NCBI GenBank assembly: GCA_030522415.1
Contig: CM060115.1
Span: 12,224,815-12,288,814 of the forward strand
From: Channallabes apus
Lineage: Eukaryota; Chordata; Actinopteri; Siluriformes; Clariidae
Direction: 5' to 3'
Length of the DNA stretch: 64,000 nt
The notes beneath the pieces were generated by a model. It was not told where the DNA came from, searched no databases, and worked only from the letters and a program-made list of their open reading frames with translations. This document shows positions 1-12,747 of this stretch, piece by piece. The position numbers and the translations under genes are program-made. Every line of letters begins with the position of its first letter. The stretch's first letter is position 1.

Positions 1-109
1 GTGGGTTTTTTTTTTTTTTTTACTCAAAATTATTAAACAGTACTAACTTGCAGCTGTTTGTAGTAAATCAGTAAAACAAGAGCAATTTAAATATAGTAGC
101 TCAACATAG

Positions 110-470
110 TTCATTCATTCATTTTCTATAGCGCTTAATCCTGTGTTCAGGGTCGCGGGACCTGGAGCCTATCCCAGGAGACTTCGGGCACTAGGCGGGG
201 TACACCCTGGACAGGGTGCCAATAATTCACAGGGCACACACACATACACACACTCACACACCCAATCACACACTACGGGCAATTTAGGAACGTCAATTAG
301 CCTAACCTGCATATCTTTGGACTGTGGGAGGAAACCGGAGTACCCGGAGGAAACCCACCAAGCACGGGGAGAACATGCAAACTCCATGCACAGAGAGACG
401 GGAATCGAGTCTGGCCGGGGAATCGAACCCAGACCCTGGCGGTGCAAGGCGACAGTGCTAACCACTAGTA
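110..470 (-). mobile_element. tRNA-derived SINE (mermaid/DANA-like)
   Basis: On the minus strand the tRNA-like head comes first, with a B box like 'gggttcgattcc', followed by a conserved body that contains the 'tttgcatgttctccccgtg' block and ends in TTCA/GAAT repeats. The last part of the head is lost at about 470. The paralogous block near 32035 lacks this insertion, so it arrived after the segmental duplication. The family name is from memory of fish repeats; the SINE nature is clear from at least five near-identical copies in the window. Confidence 0.8.
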
Positions 471-1086
471 GGAAGAAACCGTGAGAGGAACCAGACTTAA
501 CAACATAACTAATATAACAAGTGGTTTCTCAAAAAGACAACACTAAAGGCTACTTTTTATATGACTAATACAGTATCACAATGATTCAACCCCTTCATAA
601 AACATCTTCAGTACTTTCCGAAGCAGGCAAAGCAGCCCCGGAGCATCACAGAGCCACCACCACCATGCTTTACTGCAGGCAGGGTGCACTTTTCTGCATA
701 AGCTTCATTATTTATTTCCCTACATACTGCTGATTCATAGGCCTAAAAAGTTTAAGTTCTGTTTCATCAGAACATAGACCAGAATTGCTTTTATGGGTGT
801 TTTTATTTTGTTTTGTTTTTTAAGCATATTGGAGACAACCTTTCTTGTGTTTTAGGGGCAGTAGTGGGGTACGTTTTGGGTTGACCATCAGTGTTCAGTA
901 TGCGCCTTACGGTGCAGAGTGAAACTTCAGTGCCTGTTGCCATCAAATCTTTCTGTAGGCAGTTAATCGAGGATTGTTCAACACTTTTTACTCAGGAATC
1001 TTGGTGCATAGGAAGGTGAAAACTTCCTCTTCCTGCTACGTCCAGGTAGCATAGCCACTGTTCCTTTAACTTTAAACTTGTATGTT

Positions 1087-1450
1087 CATTTCTATACCGC
1101 TTAATCCTGTGTTCAGGGTCGCGGGGGACCTGGAGCCTATCCCAGGAGACTTCGGGCACTAGGCGGGGTACACCCTGGACAGGGTGCCAATCCATCGCAG
1201 GGCACACACACATACACACACTCACACACCCAATCACACACTACGGGCAATTTAGGAACGCCAATTAGCCTAACCTGCATGTCTTTGGACTGTGGGAGGA
1301 AACCGGAGTACCCGGAGGAAACCCACCAAGCACGGGGAGAACATGCAAACTCCATGCACACAGAGACGGGAATCGAGCCTGGCCGGGGAATCGAACCCAG
1401 ACCCTGGAGGTGCAAGGCGACAGTGCTAACCACTACACCACCGCGCCGCC
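1087..1450 (-). mobile_element. Full-length tRNA-derived SINE with 15-bp target duplication
   Basis: Same family as 110-470, with the head ending 'ggcggcgcggtggtgtagtgg' on the minus strand. It is flanked by the direct repeat TTAAACTTGTATGTT at 1072-1086 and 1451-1465. The paralogous site near 32605-32630 is uninterrupted, which makes this a clean empty-site pair and shows a young insertion. Confidence 0.9.
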
Positions 1451-1974
1451 TTAAACTTGTATGTTTCCTACTGAATCTCTAGGAATTAGTACCTTAAGTA
1501 TCACTCACTCACTCACTCATCTTCTATATCCCTTTATCCTGTATTCAGCTCAGGTGTATTTAATTTAGAACACATTAAACACCGGAACTTTCTAGAGATT
1601 TGTTGATTGAGAAGGACGTACGTTCAGGTGTTTAATGTGCTCCAAATTAAATACACCTGAGGTATCTAGTCCTGTGTGATTGAGACAACACCTGATTTAC
1701 AAGTTTATGCTTTAATGAGGGATTTTAATCAGCGGGTTGAATAATCCTGAGGCTGCAGTAACCATTAAAATGGGCCATTTGTGTTGAATTTGGTGCACTT
1801 GTGTTGAGATATTTACAATTATTCACTCTAGTTTCACTGCTTTATCACAAACAGCTGCAAGTTAGGAATTTTGGCCAAACACCTAATTTTGCGTGAAAAT
1901 GTATTTTTAAATGAGCTAGCTGTCACTTTTAAACGTGAACACGTGAGAAACTCCTCATCATTCAGCCTTCGTCC

Positions 1975-2095
1975 ACCTTTCCCCGCCTCCTGTGCTAGGA
2001 TTGGCTGACGCCAAATGACGCAACAGCAATCCACTAATCCTATTGGTCCACGAAGTAACACCGAAAGTGGGGGAAGACGACCAAAATAAAAACGA
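1975..2095. promoter_or_regulatory. CCAAT-rich block conserved in duplicated copies
   Basis: This GC-richer block contains two inverted CCAAT motifs ('attggctgacg' and 'cctattggtcc') and 'ccccgcctcc'. It is retained at about 33395-33500. It lies just downstream of the second 5' exon in the gene's direction, so it is intronic in the model given here. It could be an internal promoter or enhancer; no transcription evidence is available. Confidence 0.3.
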
Positions 2096-2195
2096 CGCGA
2101 CCTCCATTTTTAGAAGAAATAGAAAGTTAATCTATGTATATAAAGTGATCTGATTGTTGAATAAATACATTTTAGGATGATTAAAACAACTGTAC

Positions 2196-2450
2196 CTGGC
2201 GCTGAAGGCATGTACACAGGGTTGTCGATACCTCCTCTGGCTCCAAAACCACTTTTAAATAATAATAACAATAATAGCAATTATATAATACATATCACGT
2301 CAGGGTTTAAAACTTGACATATTTCAAAGAATAAACGTGTCTAAAGTGTTGATCTTACGTATAGACTGGTCTCCTCTCCATATCTGCAGGTGTAAACTGC
2401 TCCAGCACACTGCTGTGAAGTGTAGAGTGAAAGTCCTGAAAACTTCCCTT
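2196..2450 (-). CDS. SSUH2-like gene copy 0, 5' exons only (gene leaves window to the left)
   Basis: Two minus-strand exons are recognised by identity to the 5' end of copy A. The upstream one ends at 2359 with donor 'ac|gtaag' and contains an ATG at 2381. The next one is about 2196-2234, ends with donor 'ccag|gtaca' at 2196, and contains ATG at 2211 followed by codons for PSAP. In copy A that second ATG joins in frame to the next exon, so 2211 is the preferred start. The ATG at 2381 ends in a phase that does not fit the acceptor I prefer, so the first exon is probably untranslated. Nothing more of this copy lies in the window. It is transcribed leftward, like the other members. Confidence 0.6.
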
Positions 2451-2688
2451 CACCTCATGTGATCTCAATATGACTCAGATTGCTTAAGGTTTTTTTTTTT
2501 TTTTTACATTACATTTAAAAAAAATAACGAAAACGGTTGTATATCCTATAATATCGATGCATACATCGTTAAATATATTTTGTACATGAAGGTGAAATGT
2601 TATCTGTATATTCAGTAAATACAGTACACGCCCTGAGGCTCAGTGAGGGGGAAACGGCAGGAGTCCCGACTCTCTCTCCCTAACTCTG

Positions 2689-2689
<1 letters not shown>

Positions 2690-2754
<65 letters not shown>

Positions 2755-2755
2755 G
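2690..2755. repeat. CT/CA microsatellite
   Basis: Alternating runs of (CT)n, (CA)n and (CT)n. The open frame across it is repeat-coded and not a gene. Confidence 0.9.
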
Positions 2756-2989
2756 TAACGGAAACTCGGTAAACTCTCTCTCGCGCGCACACTCACATGC
2801 ACACTTGGCTGGAAACTGTTTTTCTCACAACTTCTCTCCTCACAAAATGTCCATTGGGAACAATGAACTAATTATGGTTCGTAATAAATCCCCCAGATGG
2901 TTCGACAATAACATTTCTTAAATTTTTTTCTTTGTTTGATAAAACCGGCAATCTGTTGACATACGAACAGTTCCTGACTCTCTATGGAC

Positions 2990-5279
2990 TTAAAGAATTT
3001 AATCTATTCTTCTTTATCTTTCTGCTGTTCCCTTTCAGGGGTCGCCACAGCGAATCATCTGCCTCCATCTAACCCTATCCTCTGCATCCTCTTCTCTCAC
3101 ACCAACTAACTTCATGTCCTCTCTCACCGCATCCATAAATCTCCTCTTTGGTCTTCCTCTAGACCTCCTGCCTGGCAGTTCCAACCTCAGCATCCTCCTA
3201 CCGATATATTCACATTCTCTCCTCTGAACATGTCCAAACCACCTCAATCTGGCCTCTCTGACTTTATCTCCAAAACATCTCACATGGGTTGTCCCTCTGA
3301 TGAACTGATTCTTGATCCTATCCATCCTTGTCACTCCCAAGGAGAACCTCAACATCTTCAGCTCTGCTACCTCCAACTCTGCCTCCTGTCTTTTCTTCAG
3401 TGTCTCTAAGCCGATACTTTCTTGCTGATACTCTTTTATCGCACAACACACCTGAAACTTTCTCCACCCATTCGAAACCTGCCTGTACCCGCCTCTTCAC
3501 CTCCTTTCCACACTCTCTGTTGCTCTGGACCGTTGACCCTAAGTACTTAAAATCCTGCACCTTCTTTACCTCTGCTACCTGTAGCCTCACCATTCCTCTT
3601 GGGTTCCTCTCATTCACACACATGTATTCCGACTTGCTGCGGCTAACCTTCATTCCTCTGCTTTCCAGAGCGTACCTCCACCTCTCCAAATTTTCCTCTA
3701 CCTGTTCCCTGCTCTCGCTACTAAGCACAATGTCATCTGCAAACATCATAGTCCATGGAGACTCCTGTCTAACCTCATGTCATCCTGTCCATCACCAGAG
3801 CAAACAAAAAGGGGCTCAGAGCCGATCCTTGATGCAGATCCACCTCCACTTTGAACTCTTCTGTCACACCTACAGCACATCTCATCACTGAGTTACAACT
3901 CTCATACATGTCCTGCACCACTCTAACATTCTTATCTGCCACTCCAGACTTCCTCAGACAACACCACAGCTCCTCTCTCGACACCCTGTCGTACGCCTTC
4001 TCTAAATCTACAAAGACACAATGCAACTCTTTATTACCATCTCTGTACTTCTCCACCAACATCCGCAAAGCAAATACTGCATCTAATGTACTCTTTCTAG
4101 GCATGAAACCATATTGCTGCTCACAAATGCTCACCTCTGCCCTTAACCTAGCTTCCACTACTCTTTCCCACAGCTTCATTGTATGGCTCATTAGCTTTAT
4201 GCCTCTGTAATTGCCACAGCTCTGCACATCTCCCTTGTTCTTAAAAATCGGCACCAATACACTTCTCCCCCATTCTTCTGGAATCCTTTCACTCTCCAAG
4301 ATCTTGTTAAACAAACTAGTCAGAAACTCTACTGCCACCTCTCCTAAGCACTTCCATACCTCCACAGGTATTTCATCAGGACCAACAGCCTTTCCACTCT
4401 TCATCCTCTTCAACGCCCTTCTCACCTCACTTTTACTAATATTTGCACCTTCCTGCTCCACAACAGTCACCTCTTCTACTCTTTGTTCGCTTTCGTTTTC
4501 CTCATTCATCAACTCCTCAAAGTACTCCTTCCATCTTCCCATCACCCTCCTGGCATCTGTCAGTACATTTCCATCTCTATCTTTAATCACTCTAACCTGC
4601 TGCACATCCTTCCCATCTCTATCTCTCTGCCTCCCCAACCTGTACAGATCCACCTCTCCCTCTTTACTGTCCAACGTAGCATAAAAGTCCTCATATACTC
4701 TTTGTTTGGCCTTTGCCACCTCTACCTTCACCTTACGCTGCATCTCCTTTTAATCCTGTCTACTCTCTTCAGTCCTCTCAGAGTCCCACTTCTTCTTAGC
4801 TAGCCTCTTTCCCTGTATACGCTTCTAGCCTTGCTACCTTTCCACCTGGTCTCCTGGACACACAGTATATCCACCTTCCTTGTCTGCATCATATCAACCA
4901 ACTCTCTTGCCTTCCCTGTCATGGTCCCAACATTCAAAGTCCCTAGTTACTATCACTCCTAAACTCTTTGCCTTTGCTCTTCTCTCTCTGATTTTGAACA
5001 CGCCTTCCTCGCCTCCTTTTTCGACCAACAGTAGCCCAATTTCCACCTGCACCCTGTAAGTCAACAGCACCGGTGGCGGTCGTTGTTAACCCGGGCCGCG
5101 ACCGATCTGATATGGAAATTATATTTCTGATTCGCATCATTGATTTGGCAAATGTTTTTACGTCGGATGCCCTTCCTGACACAACCCTCTGCATTTATCC
5201 ATTGATCCAGACATGGGACTGGCACAAGAAGACACTGGATTGCGCCCCCCCATGGTTGCATTAAAGAATTTAATCTATT
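2990..5279 (-). mobile_element. RTE-clade LINE flanked by 19-bp target duplications
   Basis: The element reads on the minus strand and is bounded by TTAAAGAATTTAATCTATT at 2990-3008 and 5261-5279. The order is a 5' region at about 5260-4970, an endonuclease start with LCVQETRW at about 4900-4840, a large internal endonuclease deletion, the reverse transcriptase, and a tail ending 'cgacccctgaaagggaaca' near 3035. The endonuclease start is fused directly to the RT linker near 4800. This makes it an internally deleted, dead copy that was nevertheless inserted by retrotransposition. A 5'-truncated relative lies at 39765-40062. Confidence 0.9.
3035..4743 (-). pseudogene. RTE-type reverse transcriptase, frameshifted
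   Basis: The largest intact frame is 4743-3775 (322 codons). It carries the linker and fingers (SGKAVGPDEIPVEVWKCLG), the palm block with NYRGIKLMS, the catalytic-region block FVDLEKAYDRV and the QGSALSPFLFALVMD block. The FADD catalytic box and the KYLGSTV block follow in another frame (3749-3318). The C-terminal [10 protein letters not shown] and GRPKRRFMD blocks lie in 3451-3035. At least two frameshifts separate these, so no complete protein can be made. Motif wording matches RTE-clade LINEs of fish, as known from the family. Confidence 0.88.
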
Positions 5280-5281
5280 AA

Positions 5282-7375
5282 TGAGAGCTATTCTCCTCGG
5301 TTTAATTGTGCTCATTAAGAGTCACCTAGCCTATGGTTCATATGAGCTCAGACAATCTAAATTAATGTTAGATGGTTGTAAGAGCCATATCACATTTGTT
5401 ATGTAAGATGGATCTGCAGAATTTGTTGTTGTGTTTATTTTATTTTATCTGTTTTATTTCATTTATTCTATGTTATTCTGTTCATTAGTTAAGCATCAAG
5501 CATTAAGTTTATTACATAAGTCATAAGCTTTAAAGTTGTTAGTTAAGCATCCATTTTGACAATTGGTCTGTGATGTCACTCCACTATGACATGTATTTGT
5601 ATGACTATCGCATGATAGAAAAGTCAGTTTAGATGCGGAAGGCTACGGAAACACAAGCTTTTGACCGTAAGCTACCCGTAAGCAGATATATACAACAAAA
5701 GTGTTGTTTTATGCGTAAGATACAGCAAATAGGTTGTTGTAAAAGTCAGAAATTTGCAAGATACAGCAACTGGTGTCTGTAACCACAGTGGATTTACTCA
5801 AGACGACTGTATGAAGTGTTGATTCTTTGATGCTGACAAAATAAACTACAAGAGACAAAGAGATCATCGGACTTCTGTTGTTGTGAGTGAAACTTCAAAT
5901 TAAAGATACGCGTCAAAACTAGTGAAATAATATGTCCGCATCTACAATGGTATTGATGTAACTGATAATAAAAAAAAATGCAATAATAAACACATTTGCC
6001 GGATTTTTCAGACTCAAAAAATTACTCCGAGATGGAAATTTTATTGGAGATACTACATTTAGGATATTAAATGGTATAAAGCCTGGCTTTTTCTTAATAA
6101 ATACTGCATCTCTAACAAAATAAAAGATTTTCCATAAGATTTACCCGGTAAACTCAGTTTTATCTAAATATTTTGAGGTAGAGAATGTTCTCCCTGTGAT
6201 ACATTAAATGAAACACTGATAAAAAATTTTTTTGTTTGTTTGTTTTTGTGTGAGAAAACAAAAAAATCTTAATTTCCCTCGTTTCATTCTAGAAATGACT
6301 TCAGTTTTTAATTCTCTTCAATTAATTCAATATAATAAGAATAATAGACATCTAGATTATTATGATATTATTTTTAATTGAAGTAAAGTGTCTCTTGCTT
6401 CATCTTTTTCACGGTTTATATATCATCTTGATCCTCTCGTGTATTTTTGTCTTTTTTTTTGATGGTCAAATTTATAGTTCTTTGTCCTTTATGTTTGATT
6501 TGTTGTAATTAATGTTTTTGTTGTTATCGCTGCTGTTGTTATTGTTAAATGTGTTTAATTTGTTTTGTATTCTATTTGCATTGTTTCAATAAAACACACA
6601 CACACACACACACACCGTACTTTCTGCTCCCCTTAATAATGAGTATGAATGATTTGCACATATTTTAACACCACATGTTCACATATTCCCCCCCCCATAC
6701 ACAGGTCCATCTAAGTAAATTATAATATCATCGAATCGAAAAGTTAATTTATTTCAGTAATTCAATAAAAAAAGTGAAACTCATATATTATATAGATTCA
6801 TAACACACTGATATATTGCAACCACACACACTCACACACACCTGTGGCACTTTAACCATTAGTGCGTCAACGTTGTCTTGTAAATAGCTGATTGAACCTG
6901 TGAACCTATGAACGCAGCTGTTCAAAAGAAATACTAAAGAGACACATGGTCTATTTTGTCCGCAAGTGAAATACATCAATACGTTAATAATTTACTCCAT
7001 GATAACATTAGTGCAGTAATGAGACTTGTCTCTATTACATCATGACTTTGAAATGTCTGCAGTATATTCGAACCGTAGACAGTGTTTATTTTGCGGAACA
7101 TTACAAAACAGAAATGTACAATAAAACTGTGCATCTTTAATAAGCCATATTGGTTTCGAGTCAGAAGTAAAATTAACGAATGACTGAGAAGCCCCGTAAA
7201 CTTGACCCTGAACTGCCACGGGCTGACTAAAAATAGTAGTTGATTGTTTTTATATTTATGATTTTGTATATATTTTTAAATGTTCGAATAAACGTTTCAG
7301 AGTATATAATTTGATCTGCTTACAGCGTTGGATGAATTACATTGAAATAATTTTTATTAGTGGTAAGCCTGGCTT
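5282..7375. other. Non-coding AT-rich interval, possible solo LTR
   Basis: No convincing gene. The stretch around 5370-5900 ends with 'aataaactacaagagacaa' followed by a TG-rich segment ending in CA, which resembles the polyadenylation end of an LTR. I could not find target duplications or a primer site. A (CA)n tract lies at 6594-6615. A repeat at about 6730-6830 also occurs at 35886-35990. Confidence 0.3.
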
Positions 7376-7379
7376 TAGT

Positions 7380-8877
7380 AACCTTGGACAAATCACAACA
7401 TAAGTTTAATTAGAAGTAATATGCTCTGGTCCCATCCCAATGAGACGTGGTGACATACTGTAGCATACAGTACAGCAGGTTATGGTCGCTGAACCGCTGG
7501 ATGTCCAGGTGGTGCTCTGAAAACAATGTGGGCTTCAATTGGAATTGGAAGACCTTCGAGGGCAAAGCTGGCCTGTTAGGGCGGGACGGTGTCCATCCCA
7601 CTCGGGAAGGTGCTGCTCTCATTTCCTGTAGTATAGCACATAGTCTCAGTAGAGGTCTAGTTAATCGGTGACAATCCAGAGCCCAGGCCAGGGAGCAGAC
7701 AGACAGGCTAAACCAACCGTCTGCTAGCTGCATAGAGTCATCACTCAGGGTTCACCATATTGTGTCTGTGTCTGTTCCCCGATCTAAGCAAAAATGTAGA
7801 AAGACTCAGAAAGTCTGTTTTAATAATTTAATTAACATAAAGACCACAAACTCGGGTCATACTGAATGCGCAGCTGTCACCTCTGATCTGAAACTAGGAT
7901 TGTTAAATATTAGATCTCTCGCATCAAAAGCGGTTATTGTTAATGAAAATATCACAGATCAGGCGTTTAATATACTCTGTTTAACTGAAACATGGGTTAA
8001 ACAGGACGAGTATGTAGCTCTAAATGAAGCTAGTCCTCCTGGATACAGCTACATACACCAGCCTCGGTTAACTGGTAGAGGAGGAGGCGTCGCAGTTATT
8101 CATAATGATAATCTGTCTATCGTACAAAAACACGGACACAAATTTAACTCATTTGAAATTCTTTATAGTAACATAAGTATATTTAAGTATATTAAATCAG
8201 CTCAGTCGATTCCACTAATTATAATTTACAGACCTCCAGGGCCGTATTCTGAATTTCTTAGTGAATTTGCAGATTTCATCTCAGACCTGGTCGTTTCTGT
8301 AGACAAAGTGTTAATTGCTGGAGATTTTAACATTCATTTTGAGAATCCAGAAGACCCTCTGAGAACAGCATTTATGTCCATACTGGACTCCGTAGGCGTA
8401 AATCAGTGTGTAGTAGGACCCACTCATAAAGCAGGTCACACTTTAGATTTAATAATATTCTTCGGATTAAGTATAAGAAATGTATTCACAATTCCACTGT
8501 CTGAAATTATCTCAGATCACTATCTTGTCTCCATTCAAGTGTGTCACAGTGATAATGTACGCACAGCACACTGCAACTGCAACTGCCTGCCACCTAACAC
8601 ACTGTATAAATGCAGATCATTTCCTGCTATCTGTTTCACCCAGATGAGGATGGGTTCCCTGTTGAGTCTGGTTCCTCTCAAGGTTTCTTCCTATTACCAT
8701 CTCAGGGAGTTTTTCCTTGCCACTGTCGCCCTCGGGCTTGCTCACCAGGGACTATCTGACCATTTTGATTCATACACATTAACATTCCATACAAACTTAA
8801 ATAATTCTTTTGATTGTGTAAGGCTGTTTTGAGACAATGTCAATTGTTAAAAGCGCTATACAAATAAAATTTAATTG
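7380..8877 (+). mobile_element. L2-clade LINE lacking reverse transcriptase
   Basis: An ORF1 remnant comes first (7447-7671). It contains GRDGVHPTREG, which resembles the DxxH block of the SGNH esterase domain found in CR1/L2 ORF1 proteins. ORF2 then begins at about 7870 and stops near 8560. The 3' end follows directly, with 'gaggatgggttccctgttg' and 'gttaaaagcgctatacaaa' and a terminal AATTGAAT tail. The whole reverse transcriptase is missing. The same 3' sequences recur at 28305-28380 and 51515-51600. Confidence 0.85.
7762..8832 (+). pseudogene. L2 ORF2 endonuclease domain fused to 3' UTR
   Basis: The open frame of 356 codons contains an essentially complete AP-type endonuclease: LGLLNIRSLASK, CLTETWVK, GRGGGVAVIH, IYRPPGPY, AGDFNIHF and ISDHYLVS, in the expected order. 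About 260 codons in, the frame runs into what is normally 3' non-coding sequence of the element, so the last 90 residues are not real protein. It is a deleted element and not a host gene. Confidence 0.85.
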
Positions 8878-8919
8878 AATATAAGCCCTCTCTTGCGCAC
8901 GCGCTCTCTCTCACTCTCT

Positions 8920-8924
<5 letters not shown>

Positions 8925-8977
<53 letters not shown>
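8925..8977. repeat. (CA)n microsatellite
   Basis: Uninterrupted CA dinucleotides. It accounts for the poly Cys-Val frame on the opposite strand. Confidence 0.95.
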
Positions 8978-8979
<2 letters not shown>

Positions 8980-9854
8980 AAATCGCATAAAACCAAATGA
9001 AACTAGGGCAAAAAATATAAGCAGTAAAGATACAGTAGTATCCTGTAGGTGATCCCTTTCCTGTGATAAAGGGCGCTAACCCTCTAGAACTTTTTAGTTG
9101 TTTTAGTATTGTTTTCAAGTGTGAATTTAATCTGTCTCTGCTGCCGCATCTATACACAGTTGTGATAAATGATTAATGGCCCATCAGAGCTGGGGGGAAC
9201 ATTATGTATGGTTAAATGACTAAAGAAATACTGATCCCTATGGACAGATATTTGTTCCAGATATTTTGCGCCATTTATCGATTTGTTATGCCAATTTTTG
9301 ACAATTAGCGAAAAAAAACATCAGCGAAAACATGAAGAAATATCGAACACAAACCCAAGCAGAAGTTCGAAAACAAACCCAAGCAGACGTTAGATTTTAA
9401 GCTTTAATTAGCAGCAAAATATTATCTACCAGTGTATTAAACGGAAATAGATAAAATACATTGTAATGTAAAATACTGTACATAGCCTGCACTTGTATTC
9501 TGTACCTACAACGATTGGTATAGATAAATTACAAATGTTACTGTGTCTTTAAGGATTATTAAGGATGTCTTGAAAAATATTGCAATAAGTAAGTAAAATT
9601 GCATAAGCATCATGGGTTGTATGGGCTGCCTGGATACTGCAGGTAACTGAAGCAGTCAATGCTCCACCTGGTGGGATTTTACAGCATTGCAACCATCTTT
9701 TTAGGAAGCGTTTAGAAAGGGGGCATTTATGGGGCGGGGCATGGTTAACTGCGTCATCGCGGGGCATCACATTCCGTGCAAGGATCAAGCATGGACTTGT
9801 CATGGTTATGCCATGGACCTGTCATGCTCCAAGCCGCTGTTTGACGTGGCTCCC

Positions 9855-10640
9855 GCTGTAATTACTTTCAGAGAGTCATGGAGTTGGAGGCCAATCAAGT
9901 CCCACATGAAATCATCTATGTTGACGAGGCTGGCTTCAACTTTCAATTAAATTAAATAAAATTTTATTTATATAGCACTTTTAACAATAGTCATTGTCTC
10001 AAAGCAGCTTCACAAAAATGAAAGAAAATTTACAAAAATTTTTTAAAAAATTTAGCGAAAAGGCGTTGCCGTGGGAGAAACATAATAGGCCAAAGGGCCA
10101 CAGTTACCGTGCCGGGCCAGAGAGGAGCCAACATCACCATGTGCGCCACAATCTCCAACAACGTGCACTCCTGCATAAATGTCAGATTGGCCCCTACAAC
10201 ACCGACCGCCTTCTCCCGTTTTTAGAAGACCTGCACGAAAGACTGGTGCCAGAGGTAGAAAGGGGACAAGTGGGAGACCACTTGCCAATATATGTTACGG
10301 GACAATGTGGCATTCCACTATACCCGTGCAGTCACAGCCTGGGTTGACACCCATCCAAGGATGATGTCCCATTTCCTTGCCCTTTACTCCACTTTCCTCA
10401 ACCCCATTAAGGAGTTTTTCTCAGCCTAGAGATGGAAGGTTTTTGACCATCATCCACATGACCAAATGTCCCTCCTGCATGCAATGGATGCTGCATACCA
10501 AAACATCACAGCTGAACACTGTCAGGGGTGGATAAGGCATGCCAAAAGATTCTTCCCATGATGCTTTGCCAGGGAAGATGTGGTGCATCTTGATGTGTAT
10601 GAGAACATGTGGCCAAATGCAGAAGACCGGGCAGAATAGA
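9855..10640 (+). pseudogene. Decayed DDE transposase (IS630/Tc1-superfamily type)
   Basis: Reading across stops, the plus strand gives PHEIIYVDEAGFN near 9900, then RGANITMCATISNNVHSC near 10115, DNVAFHYTRAVTAW near 10300, ALYSTFLNPIKEFFSA near 10380, HDQMSLLHAMDAAYQ near 10455 and ENMWPNAED near 10605. These match the D, D and E blocks of a repetitive fish transposase whose exact family name I do not recall. An inverted L2 3' tail interrupts it at 9945-10015. Stops and frameshifts make it non-functional. Confidence 0.75.
9945..10015 (-). mobile_element. L2-type 3' tail fragment
   Basis: It reads on the minus strand as 'gacaatgactattgttaaaa' followed by 'gtgctatataaataaaattt', the inverse of the tails at 8830-8877 and 28305-28380. 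It is inserted in the transposase pseudogene. Confidence 0.75.
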
Positions 10641-10748
10641 AGATTACTTTGTTTTTTTGTATTATAATTCCGGTGCGTTTTCTGTTTGTATATCTTGCAG
10701 TAATGTCCTTTTGCAAATCAAGTCTGTACTGCAGTAGTTCTGTGTCTG

Positions 10749-10756
<8 letters not shown>

Positions 10757-10785
<29 letters not shown>

Positions 10786-10800
10786 TATATATATATGTAT
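10757..10800. repeat. (TA)n microsatellite
   Basis: TA dinucleotide run adjoining the truncated left end of the Tc1 element that follows. Confidence 0.9.
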
Positions 10801-10808
10801 ATGTAGTC

Positions 10809-12156
<1,348 letters not shown>

Positions 12157-12323
12157 TATATTGCAATCAGTGAAACTTTCTAGGAATCCTCACCTAGCAG
12201 TGAGAGGTGATGGCTGTGAGGTGTAAAAGCCTTTTGTATGTTAATGACTAGCAGAAAGAGGTGCTGTTCTTCTGATCATAGCCGGGTGGGGGGATTAGTC
12301 ATGGTGTGCCTTTGTCTCTTCAG

Positions 12324-12747
12324 CTTGAGTGTTTGAAGGAGAAGCAAGCTGCACACACACTGCTCTTCTCAAAGAGGTTATCCAGCGTCTTGATGCATTT
12401 GAGTTTGATGAGAGAAGACCGCAGGAAGAGTCAAGCCATGTGCATAAAATACCTAAGAGAGCGCATAACGTGGGCATTGCGGTAAGTTGACCTTTATGTT
12501 ACCTGACAATACAGTAGTAAATTATACCTTGTCTTGCAAGTTAGCCTAAGCATTTGGATACACATCTACTTTTTGTTACTTGTATTGTTGTAGGTGTCCA
12601 GCATATTTAAAAATTTGTCACATCTGAATTATACGATGTCGTTTACAAATGTATGTATTAAAGCATTTTAATTTCAACATTACAGGAAGCTGTAAGGAGC
12701 CTCCATAATTCAGAAAACAACCCACATAAATACGATCCACAAACTGG
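12324..12747 (+). CDS. Two orphan coding exons of unknown protein
   Basis: Two exons with consensus splice sites. The first ends at 12481 (donor 'gcg|gtaagttg'); its acceptor is either 12323 or, to avoid a stop in the favoured frame, 12329. The second is 12686-12747 (acceptor 'attacag', donor 'tgg|gtaaga'). Both are open in one compatible frame (phase 0 junction): EVIQRLDAFEFDERRPQEE, then HKIPKRAHNVGIA, then EAVRSLHNSENNPHKYDPQ. Flanking exons are not visible. It vaguely resembles a dispersed fish family I associate with C14orf93-like proteins, but that is recollection and not established here. It could be a host gene fragment or part of a transposon. Confidence 0.45.

Larger units (their letters stand above)
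20..2630. repeat. Segmental duplication, left copy (5' region of ssuh2-like copy 0)
   Basis: This block aligns almost base for base with about 31950-34225, in the same orientation. Shared landmarks are the stretch after 'cagctgtttgtagtaaatca' (51 and 31981), the block with two CCAAT boxes (1990-2050 and 33410-33470), and the two 5' exons of an ssuh2-like gene. Differences are two SINE insertions (110-470 and 1087-1450), a local inverted duplication (1550-1660), and about 150 bp present only in the right copy near 33490-33640. Low divergence suggests a recent duplication. The rest of this gene copy must lie to the left of the window. Confidence 0.85.

Noticed and set aside
1137..1433. Minus-strand open frame of 98 codons, repeated with small changes at 169-465, 13254-13550 and 44504-44797
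   Set aside because: It is the read-through of the mermaid/DANA-like SINE; the similar 'proteins' simply reflect repeat copies.
3328..3891. Plus-strand frame of 187 codons, and others at 3851-4684
   Set aside because: Antisense shadows of the RTE reverse transcriptase, which has recognisable motifs on the minus strand.
10179..10364. Short frames within 9994-10364 on both strands
   Set aside because: Off-frame readings of the decayed transposase at 9855-10640.
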